A stretch of 64,000 nt of DNA from Takakia lepidozioides. Taxonomy: Eukaryota; Streptophyta; Takakiopsida; Takakiales; Takakiaceae. Shown here one piece after another: positions 54,980-64,000 of the stretch (its first letter is position 1; the number at the start of each line of letters is the position of its first letter). A program made the translations under genes and the position numbers. Location: contig CM060733.1 in assembly GCA_030704615.1 (NCBI GenBank), positions 38,254,001 to 38,318,000 of the forward strand. The letters run 5' to 3'. The notes beneath the pieces were generated by a model. That model was not told where the DNA came from. It saw only the letters and a program-made list of their open reading frames with translations, and did no database searches.

Positions 54980-55690
54980 GAAGTCCAAATCTTCTCATTC
55001 AGCCAGGGATTTCCCATTGAGGGGGATGGAGTCTTTCCATTGCATTGAAGAATCGGAAACATGGGAGCCAGGGAGGCCATTCTTGCCCCGGCCAGGTGAT
55101 ATCAAACCTCTGGAGAAGCTGCAGCCTGCGCCGATTTGAAGTTCGGGGAAGAGCTGCACACAAAGATATCCAGGCTGTTCTCCCCTCAATCATCAGATCA
55201 ACATAAACATGAAATAGCATAGACCTGAGACTGAGACTGGGGGTTTTTACACCCTAAAAAATCCCAGCACATTTTGACTTCCAAATTGCCCACAGGGTAT
55301 GAGCTCTCAGGCATCCCCACACTGGGCACTTAATCATGGGTCTGTCATGCCTAATGCTAAGCAGCAAGAGGGAGGGGTGGGGGAAAACATGAAGAGTTTC
55401 CAATTGGAGTAGAAGCTTGATGACCAAGGACCAAACTTTCTTCGCCTTGGGACATCTCACTAGGCACTGTTCCAAAGATTCTTGGCTTCTTGGACACATA
55501 ACACAATCCAAGTTGTCAGATTTCATGAGCTAATTTCCAAAGGAAGGCTGATCAATAGTTTAGAAGCTCGGTCGTTGCGCCATATTTCATTCCAAATCGG
55601 AGCCCAATTGACCTATCCTCTGAGAAGTGGACCCCATTTTTCCACCCACTTACTGGGGATGGATTGGGCTGGTAAGAGAAGATAAAGTTT
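54980..55690 (-). pseudogene. LINE (non-LTR) reverse-transcriptase 3' relic
   Basis: On minus, WAPIWNEIWRNDRASKLLI leads, with a frame change, into LMKSDNLDCVMCPRSQESLE, QCLVRCPKAKKVWSLVIKLL and then RAHTLWAIWKSKCAGIF. This is the zf-RVT zinc-binding module at the C-terminus of plant LINE pol proteins (CxxC, ES-x-x-H/Q-x-x-x-x-C, VW, and LWxIWK). Stops and shifts make it non-functional, and the polymerase core is absent. No poly(A) tail was identified. Confidence 0.6.
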
Positions 55691-55732
55691 CTTTAACGTC
55701 TAGTGAATTTACAGAGCCTAGAGAGTATCCGA
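55683..55732 (-). mobile_element. 3' fragment of the family A SINE
   Basis: On minus it reads GCTCTGTAAATTCACTAGAC then GTTAAAGAAACTTTATCTTC, the tail shared with the copies at 10751-10900 and 56408-56627. The tRNA head is absent. Confidence 0.55.
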
Positions 55733-55735
55733 GTT

Positions 55736-56407
55736 TAACAAAGTAGGCAAAGAAGGGGGAGCAAGCCAAATTGCAATCTAGCAAGTGGCAGTGACAAAAA
55801 CCAATTGAAATAAGAAAGTTGGGCCCAGCTTGCGATCCCACTGGGGCCATTGGATTTTACTTCCCTGAGACATAGTCAATGATTCTAACCAAGAAGAGAT
55901 CTGCTTTGGCTAAGCTTCTCTCCCCTAAGAGGGTCAAACCCCGTGCTTTGAGATCATGTTGGACTAATCATACACTATTACATCATCATATCATTATTTT
56001 TCTAATATTGGTATATGAATTATATCTTGAAATTAAACTTACGGTGGAGCCATTACTAAGTTACGCGACCAGTCACTTGTTTGCAACGTTTAAGATTTTT
56101 GGGCTATAACTTTTGCAGATTTGATCCAAAATAAATGCGGCTGTGTAAAGCATTGTGAGAATAAATAAGGGTCCCAAATTCAATTCTGGCAAGGGCTATT
56201 CCTGAAGGTAAAACAAAGGGAGAGCATTAGAGCGGCCGGGAGGGCACAAGTGTTGGGGTGGGTGAAATGTGAGGCCACGTAATACGATTGGTATAAGCTG
56301 TACAAATAGAGCCTCTGGAACAGGAAAGAAGAAGTTGGCGACAACTATGCGTGTTGGAGGGATGACTGCATACATGGGTGGTTGGGTCTTGGGGGATCTT
56401 CAGATAG
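55736..56407. other. Intergenic between transposon relics
   Basis: No coding frame or repeat with a second copy in the window was recognised. Confidence 0.35.
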
Positions 56408-56627
56408 GAAAGTAAAGTTTGTTTAACGTCCAGTGAATTTGCAGAGCCTACTGCTCAACACACAGCCCATCGAGAGGGGCCAATGGACAGTTGAAGGCAC
56501 ATGTTGAAGGATTGAACCCAGGATCACCCAGGTTATGCACAGACAAGACACAAATACGGACCACCCACGTTATGCACAGACAAGACACAAATACCCAACC
56601 ACTAGGCTACCTGCTCACGTGCTCCTG
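56408..56627 (-). mobile_element. Family A SINE with an internal 38-bp duplication
   Basis: The minus strand reads GAGCAGGTAGCCTAGTGG (A-box head), a B-box-like CTGGGTTCAATCC, the body with CATTGGCCCCTCTCGATGGG and the tail GACGTTAAACAAACTTTA. A block beginning GTATTTGTGTCTTGTCTG is present twice in tandem (about 38 bp apart), where the 10751 copy has it once. This explains the larger size. Confidence 0.68.
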
Positions 56628-57543
56628 GAATATGCCACGTACATTTGATTTGGCCAACAACCTAACAGAATCACCCTCCACCGCCTTTTTTCCCACTTGG
56701 AAATGCGTAAATTTCTAATTTCCAGAAATAAAAAACAAAATAAAAATGTAGCCAAACACCTTGCAGACCGTGTATAGGTGCATAGATAAGGAAACAACCA
56801 CCAGTCACCTTTTACTGGTGCAATGAGGTGCCACTCAAATGGCATCTGATTAGGGCCACAAAAAGGGACACTGGTGTCGGTGCCAAGATGGCCATGCAAG
56901 GGAATCTTAAGCACTTTATTAGATGCTGCAGACATTTCTCATATTTCAATACAAAAAATGCTTCAAAGTTCAAACGTTCAAACGTTCAAACCCATCGCTG
57001 ACTGCCCGGAAAACTATCTGCTGGGAAATATCAAAACCTGTGATGAAAAAACAAAAAACAAAAAACAAAAATTTAAAAATATGAGATATTAAAAAATAAT
57101 AAAGTCCTCCTTTTTGGTTTGTTCTTGTTCGGAGTGGTACCTCATTCCTCTGCCTTATGGCTCTTTGTAAGGTTTTTTTTTTTTTTTTTCTTAAAAATAT
57201 TTTTTCCTTACTCTTTCAATAAAAATCATTCAGGGCCACTGTCCCCGGTTCTCTAACAAAAAAACAAAAAAAAAAAAAAAGTTGACGTAGACTAAAGGGG
57301 AAATTCCTCGAGAAAGATGAAGTCCTCAGCGCAGCCATTGCACGTCTGCACTGCACGACGCCTCACGTTGCCGCTGCAAGAGCCTGCCCATCGCCTCTAC
57401 TAAGCTCTGCCCCTCTCAAGCTTCCATAGCTTTCTTCCAAGCTGTGAGGAATCGAGCTCACTGAGCTCGAGTCGGTTCTTCAAGTGGGTATTGATCAGTT
57501 CGATCTGAGTTTGATTGTGGGGAGAGTAAGGTGGTAGCTGACC
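56628..57543. other. Upstream region of the Root_cap gene
   Basis: Contains long T and A runs (57172-57190 and 57258-57280). The promoter and 5' leader of the gene starting at 57544 should lie in the last 250 bases. No clear TATA box was fixed. Confidence 0.35.
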
Positions 57544-59907
57544 ATGGCGGGATCATTCAGCTTCGGAGGATATGTTGTACTCCTGCTTGGAGCTGTAATG
57601 GCCTTGCAGGTCAGTCATTGGACTGTGATGCTACAATTCCAGGACTCATTTCTCCCTCATCCTTCTAGACATTTTCTCTGAGCTACTTAGAAAACTTATC
57701 TAGCCCATTAGCGATCCGAAGCAGTAGGAGCTAGTAGCGGGGTAGTAGCGGTGGGATGTAAACAACATTTCGTGTTTTCCAGTGCATGGCAGTCCATTTA
57801 CTGGTAGGGATTATTGAAGTCTATGGTCTGATAGCGCTCAGATTGTGTCAGTGGGCTGAGGTCAAAGTTCTCTGTCCAGCAAGTTAGCTACAGAGTCAAT
57901 TCCTGCTTCCAGCCAGGTCGGTGAAAGGCCTCAAGTGCACATTCAATACATGAGACTTCAGATCAACGAGGATCTGCAAGAACTCTTATATTACAATACT
58001 TTCAGTGAGATATGCAGATCTAGTTAATACTAATTCGTCTTGTCCAGGTTGAAGATGCTCATTTTGAATGTATGAGGTTAATACAGATGTATGAGGTTAC
58101 AAGGAAGTCCTACTACTCATCTTAGGCATTTGTGACCTGGAAAACCGATAGCTCTATTCATCAATGATTTTCATATGTATAGCTCTAAGTTCACTGCTTC
58201 AAAAACTTCAACTGAGTCAGGTTTCTGCATGTATTCCTGCATCTCGCCCAATTTCTTTGTCTCAATACAAGTATGAACATGCAGCAGGTCGTGGCAGATA
58301 CAATAATTTACAGCAACGACACAGCCTCAGTACCTATTGTCAGTACAGGCAACCTCCCGTATGCGCCGGATCGGGCCCGCTGCATTTTGAGGAGCTCTCG
58401 ATGCTACAAAAAGATTATTACTTGCCCGCAAGAGTGCAGAAAACGTGAACCACAGGGAAAAGGACAGGCAGCGTGCTATATCGACTGTGTAACGAAGTGC
58501 GAGCCTTATTGTAAACGTACGCATGCAATCCGCATCCTGTGTCGCTTTGATTCATTCAGTAATTAACAATAACGTCGGATCTTAGTCTTTGTTATTAACC
58601 TATGCAGATGTCTACGTTTAATATTGCCCATGGAGTCAATGATAGCTAACACAGTAGAGCGACAGTCCAGTAGTAGCAGATCAGAAGAATCTACACAATT
58701 AAGTGAACATCAAGCTTTATCAGACTGTGAGGGAACTTTTGATACTTTTGAGTTAATTTTGACCTCTCCCTTGCACGGAATGACTGGTATGCATCACATT
58801 GATCATTCAGATCGCAAGCCCAACTGTTATGGTGATGGCGCACTGTGCTATGACCCTCGCTTTGTCGGCGGTGATGGCGTTATGTTCTACTTCCACGGCC
58901 AGACGGGCCGCGATTTCTGCATAGTCTCTGATCATAACGTTCACATCAATGCACACTTCATTGGCAAGCGCCCGCCAGGGAGGGCCCGGGACTACACCTG
59001 GGTGCAGGCTCTTGGAATCATGTTTGCTTCGCACAGTTTCACAGTGGCTGCCAAGAAAGTCGGCACTTGGGACGACCAAATCGACCAGATAGTGCTAACT
59101 TACGACGGCACACCCTATTATTTACCGGAAGGATTCGGGGCCAGGTAGGTTACGCCGGGAGAGATTCTTTGAATCTCGATGTCAATTGTGAGTCTGTACT
59201 AGAGTAGTTTATTACACCGGTTTAGAGCAGTCTGATAACGGTGTACAACGTCTAGTCCTGGTCAAAGTACAGACTCAAATATCTGCTCAAATGAGCCAAC
59301 CTTCCGAGGATTTCTTGAAGATGATCATATCAGATGCCGTAGCGAAGTTGAAACTTGATACTAGTGGTCACCACTTTGAAACAAAATTCTGAAAGATCGA
59401 TAGGCTAATCTCGAATGGGCAAATATGTCGTGGCTGAATTGCAGGTGGGCTTCAGAGGACGCTGGGGTGCGAGTGGAGCGTACAGATGACACCAATGCTG
59501 TTGAGATTGTGGTCGACAGAGTGATGTCAGTGACTGTACAAGTTGTGCCGATTACCGAAAAGGACAACAAGTTACATAACTACCAGCTCACTGCAGACGA
59601 TTGCTTCGCCCATCTCGACTTGCAGTTCAAATTCTTCGACATTTCGGCTACTGTAAACGGCGTGCTAGGACAAACCTACCAACCCACCTTCAAGAGCCCT
59701 GTTAAGAGGAACATTGCTATGCCCGTGATGGGGGGCGATAAAAACTTCTTGTCATCGTCACTGCTTTCGAACGACTGCAAAGCCAACCAATTCAAGGTGG
59801 TCTCCGCCGACAGTTCAGCGCTGGAGGCAAATGATTCCATCCTTAAGACCGTCAATGCAGAATGCAGCAGCACTGCTACTGGGAGAGGCATGGTTTGCCG
59901 TCGCTAA
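57544..59907 (+). CDS. Secreted Root_cap-domain protein (4 exons)
   Basis: Plant Root_cap family (PF06830), extracellular proteins first described from root caps and related to LEA-like proteins. The biochemical function is unknown. Exons: 57544-57609, 58285-58516, 58811-59144, 59445-59907. All junctions are GT..AG and the phases agree, giving 364 aa. Exon 1 is a signal peptide (GGYVVLLLGAVMALQ). Residues about 48-99 are Cys-rich (CILRSSRCYKKIITCPQECR, CYIDCVTKCEPYC). The Root_cap domain starts at about residue 105 (CYGDGALCYDPRFVGGDGVM), followed by HINAHFIGKRPPGRARDYTW, VERTDDTNAVEI, NYQLTADDCFAHLDLQFKF and VNGVLGQTYQP. The acceptor of exon 2 is ambiguous between two AGs 3 bp apart (58284 or 58287), which would add or remove one Gln. 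It faces argininosuccinate lyase tail to tail. Confidence 0.92.
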
Positions 59908-60854
59908 AGATTTCTGACTGACTATTCCCTCTAGATCGATAAGCAAGATGACAAAGGGTCTTCGACAGCTACAACAATTATACTTACATTTAGTTCATCT
60001 AATTAGAACTGATAAACGAGCCCGAGATCTATCTGGTTCAAGGTTGCATACAGATCGACTTGGATCCTACTAGATCGAACAAGCTGCCATTCTGAGAAAA
60101 CTGTTAGTAGAATTGATCTCCTGAGAAGATGCTCACCTAGGAGTTCTCCTCGCCCAGAGCAGGCGCTGCTACCAGAGTCCTGGAGATCAAGCATTAACTA
60201 GAGAGCAGGATGCTGAGTTGATGGCAGTGCCGGCAACTTGTGTCGGGTAGCTCGGAAACTGTTTGAGAGGGAACTCATAACTACATTCTCAACAACTCAA
60301 AACATTTTCAAATAAATTTTCATATTTTGGTGATAAACGTTGCATGCCTCTATTCACAGCTATAGGCCTCTGTAAGCTGCATCTGTTCAGTTTGCAATTT
60401 GTTTGTTGGCCCTGCCCGACAGGGAAGGGACTACGCATCAAGTTGACCAAAGTGACCTTAACCTTATATCATGGGTTGTTCCCATGAGACTTAATGGGAA
60501 CATGAAAGTTTTTAGTTCCCATTTGGGCACATGTTACACTCATTTCCATATTGGCTCTCTTGCAGGGCCTCCGTGTATCTCGCACCATGTTCTTAAAGAC
60601 TTGGAAACTTTGTAAGTCCAGAGTCCAAAGCTATTGTAATGCTGAAGTATGCCTTGCTTGTGTACACTCATTGCCAGCACAAGCTTTGATGGATTATCTA
60701 ATTAGGCAAGGATCACTGAATCAGTAAGTGTTTAGCCAAACATTGAAACTCAATAATATTTTGAATCCAGCTGCTTCCCTTCCAGAGCCACAAAATCTTT
60801 CTTTTCAGCTCTTTGTGATTGAGAATGTACAAAGGTAAAAACCCTGCAATGCTT
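59908..60854. other. Convergent intergenic region
   Basis: Lies between the stops of two convergent genes and should hold both 3' untranslated regions. No other gene was recognised. Confidence 0.4.
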
Positions 60855-63800
60855 TCAAACACCCAGATTTGCACGCCAATAACACATCTGGTGGGACACG
60901 GGCTCTGCTCCAGTGGAACCATAGGACTGGAATTTACTGATGGCGTTGTCAACACCCAAGAAAGCGTAGATATCATCCTCAATCAGGGGGTTGATCTGTT
61001 GTAACTCATCCAAGGAAAGCTGGGATAGCTCAACCCCCTTTTTGACTGCAGCTGCCACAGCCTTGCCCACTATGTCATGTGCTGTGCGGAAGGGGATGCC
61101 CTGCAGCACCCAGTCCAATCCAATGGACATAAGAAACGGACTGAATGAACACTTAACCAGACTTCACACAACAAATCACTCCATGTAAAACTGGCCCTGT
61201 ACCATCAGTCAAAGAACTAAGAAAAAGCTCTCGTGTTGCAAGCCTATCTAGGTCTGGCCTTTCTACGTCTGAAAATCTTAGATTTCTCCAGGTGATATCA
61301 AAATAACAGGATCCACTTTTGGTTGTGTCATAGCCAGCGTTCTTAGTGCCGCCTAGTTTTCAGATAACATCAACAGAGGTGATTATAGCCTTTTACCTTG
61401 TAGACAAGGTAGTCTGCCATGGTTGTTGCGTCCAGATGACCTGCCGGCAAGGACATTGCAATACGCTTCCTATTGAAGCTGACATTTTCAGCAAATTCAG
61501 TGGTCACCTCCAAGACAGCCAAAATGGTCTCAACGCTGTCGAACAGTGGCTCCTTATCCTCCTGTGTCAGCCAACATTGCAAACACTCCACTCGTTAGGT
61601 GCAATTTTCTGCATTTTGTCCTTTGCGCTATAGCAAACAAAGTGTAAAAAGCACTCCTTCACACCTCATTATGATGCAGTCACAGACATAAGCTGCAGAA
61701 AGATAATGAACTTCGACCTGGAGGTCACGGTTATAGGCCTGTGGAAGCCCCTTGCAAAGCACTAGCAGAGTGGTAAGATCACCGATCACCCGCGCTGATT
61801 TCCCGCGTACTAGCTCCATGGGGTCTGGGTTCTTTTTCTGGGGCATTATGCTACTACCAGTTGACACTGCATCGCTTGGCGTCAAAAACCCAAACTCTTC
61901 CGAGGCCCAAAGCACCCACTCCTCCGCCAAGCGTGACAAATGTATACCTATGATGGAGTTTGCACTCAGAAGTTCAATCAAAAAATCGCGGTCTGACACT
62001 GCATCCACACTACACCCATATTGACAGCCACAAAACCTGCTTTAATTCTGGCTTGAACTTCTCCTTGGTGAATGCTTAGCTGCAGATAACTCCAGATTAC
62101 ATTGACCTAGACTCAAGTGGCCTTCTTACATCTCTGTGTGTAGTCCTGAAAGATCCGAACCCTACATATAACCAGCTGGAAACTTAGCCACCAGTTGTTG
62201 AAACCCTGTGTGAACTAAGGTTGAGAATGGCTTCAAAGAATGAAAAGCTCTTCCACTTCCTAGAAGAATCCTGAAACTCTTTGAAATTAAAAGGCACCTA
62301 AGAAAAACCTTCATGGTTGAGATATAACAGCATAAAGTCATCCATGGCGAAGTAAAATTTTGTGAGGCCTCGCCTTGACTCTGGGCTCTACTGGCAAAAC
62401 TGTTGTGTGCTTGCCTACCTGTTGCGGAGAGGGGCTGTGAACTGCAATGAATGTGCAGTTGCAAAGCGATCTATGGGAAGGCCTGTGCCAGCCAGCGCAC
62501 ATGAGCCAAGTGGTGAAAAGTTGAGGCGAACTTGGCAATCAACCAAACGCCCTGCATCACGCTCCAGCTAGCCACCGTGAATGTAGATGAGTATGGTTCA
62601 ACCTCCAACTGTGGTCCCAATGAACTCACAATATCCAGTCCTAGAAGCAACCCTCACCCTAACGCCTCTGCACTCATTATAATGTTGGTGCCCCCTGGCT
62701 TTCTGAGGTAACATGACATCCTCCCTTGCTGCTGCTGCTGCTCTCTCTCCCCTAAATGGCAGTGCAATAAAGCTACATATGTCCACATATGCCTTCGATA
62801 GGAAGATACTGTGTTATTCCACATCATGATGTCTGATAGGATGTCAAAGACTCCCTCTCCCTCTGTAAGAATAAGAACACTCAGCAAGCATAAGAACTTG
62901 ACCCTTCATGGGGATACCTCAACTACAAGGTGGGCACATACCTGTTCCACATAGGCCAGTAAGAGGTGTTGCAGCAACAGTGGTTGTGCACGCTGCAGGT
63001 GAGTATAGCCAGGTACCACTATGCCCTCGTTTCTCACTGCAAGCCTCACCAGCGCCCTCTAGCAATCCAGGCCCACTCCTCAATCATTGGTTGGACATTG
63101 TCAGAAGTGAGTGCAACATGAAGGTACATGTAACTGCAAAAGTGGAAGGTCTAAACACTACCTGTAAGAGTTTGATGTGATCCAGGATCTGGTTGATTGC
63201 ATCACGGCACCACAGTCGCACATCTGTCACCACCTGGTTACAACAAAGTTCACTGGGCTGATTGCACACGTTCCTTGCTAGAGGAAAGAACGGAAGATAG
63301 AAAGAGAGTAACTCATTATGTCCACAGGAATTCGGGTTTATGCGACAAGAACTAGAGGCATTACACTCCACCAGTGCCTGTAAGAAATGTAGCACTTTAG
63401 GCCAGCAGTTTGGAAACCTGATCATTTCGACTCCGTGCTGTGTGAAGCTTCTTGGCAGGCTCCCCAACCAAATCGATGAGTGCAGCCTCCACGTTCATGT
63501 GCACATCTTCTCTGTCCGGCCTCCAGACAAACTTCCCCTCAACTATTTGCTTCTCGATCTCATTTATTCCCTTGAGAATTGCGTCGCGATCCTCCTCCGT
63601 TATAATGCCCTTCAATGGTAGGTTATATACTAACGTTCAAGCTCAGACTGAATCACCAGAACTTTGACTATGAGATTCTTGATTCAACACCATATACCTC
63701 CAGATGTGTCATAGATTTAAAAAGCTGACAGGCCATAAAATTTCTCATTCTAAGCATTCAGACTACTCATTGCAAGGCACTCTTCGAAATTTCAGCCTTA

Positions 63801-64000
63801 ACACTTGACCTGTGGGCAATCAAATAACGGTAGGCACAAATATTTAGAGTCTGGCTTTCGTAATGAAAGGCTACAAACTTTGCAATCAACCACCATTAAG
63901 AATATTTACCTGTTTGGCAAGCATCGCTGCATGCGCGCGACTCCCCATAAGGTCATGCTTGTACAGTTTCCAATCAAACGACACAGACTGACCGAATTTT
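60855..64000 (-). CDS. ASL: Argininosuccinate lyase, 5' end outside the window (8 exons visible)
   Basis: Cleaves argininosuccinate to arginine and fumarate, the last step of arginine synthesis, usually plastidial in plants. Exons in transcription order: beyond 64000 to 63910 (partial), 63609-63418, 63233-63162, 63058-62942, 62567-62419, 62009-61718, 61561-61397, 61100-60855. Phases agree throughout and 440 codons are visible. Family blocks are [41 protein letters not shown] and the lyase signature loop [20 protein letters not shown] with its catalytic Ser. AYNRDLQEDKEP and [14 protein letters not shown] follow, and the C-terminus is [14 protein letters not shown]. At the visible 5' end, [20 protein letters not shown] is the usual region about 20-30 residues into the mature protein. 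The transit peptide and first residues are therefore missing. No break was seen. Confidence 0.94.

Overview
The window reads as nuclear DNA of a green-lineage (streptophyte) eukaryote. Its genes are split into many short exons with GT..AG introns. The eukaryote-type initiator tRNA-Met has the form known from plants. The conserved genes are a mitochondrial-type citrate synthase, a DUF155/RRG-like protein, a secreted Root_cap-domain protein and argininosuccinate lyase. There is also a secreted cyanovirin-N homologue, a family rarely seen in land plants and reported from ferns. Over half of the window is decayed mobile DNA. A charophyte alga such as Chara, or a seedless plant, is my best guess. 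That is inference from gene content and repeat load; no species-specific marker is visible.

Layout. 1-5.3 kb: a partial inverted-repeat element with a nested SINE, a small minus-strand signal-anchor/coiled-coil gene (2181-3270) and a second SINE. 5.4-14.06 kb: citrate synthase (18 exons, 489 aa). 14.6 kb: initiator tRNA-Met (minus). 14.9-15.4 kb: a PPR relic (minus). 16.0-20.2 kb: DUF155/RRG-like gene (7 exons, 512 aa). 21.9-46 kb: a repeat-rich block. 47.2-49.8 kb: secreted cyanovirin-N homologue (2 exons). 52.3-56.6 kb: an LTR, SINEs and a LINE relic. 57.5-59.9 kb: Root_cap gene (4 exons). 60.86-64 kb: argininosuccinate lyase on minus, cut by the window end.

The 21.9-46 kb block is nested. 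A decayed Mutator-like SWIM transposase (22.6-26.0 kb) sits beside an array of perfect 28-bp palindromes. Farther right, two arrays of GC-rich palindromes phased at about 48-50 bp (27.8-28.4 and 44.0-44.8 kb) bracket a decayed protein-kinase gene and a zinc-finger fragment. An exon of that kinase gene is split by an 11.88-kb insertion (31267-43146) with a 10-bp target-site duplication. Across the gap the reading frame rejoins exactly. The insertion carries a second SWIM transposase fragment, an unidentified multi-exon relic and a 5'-truncated Ty3/gypsy element. The gypsy element has a long coiled-coil reading frame between integrase and its LTR.

Many in-frame stops in these relics are what C-to-T decay of CAG, CGA or TGG codons would give. 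Two cases are supported by paralogous sequence in the window. The host genes are intact wherever their full reading frames can be followed. All exon joins were made by eye from reading frame, splice sites and family knowledge; no alignment or transcript data were available.
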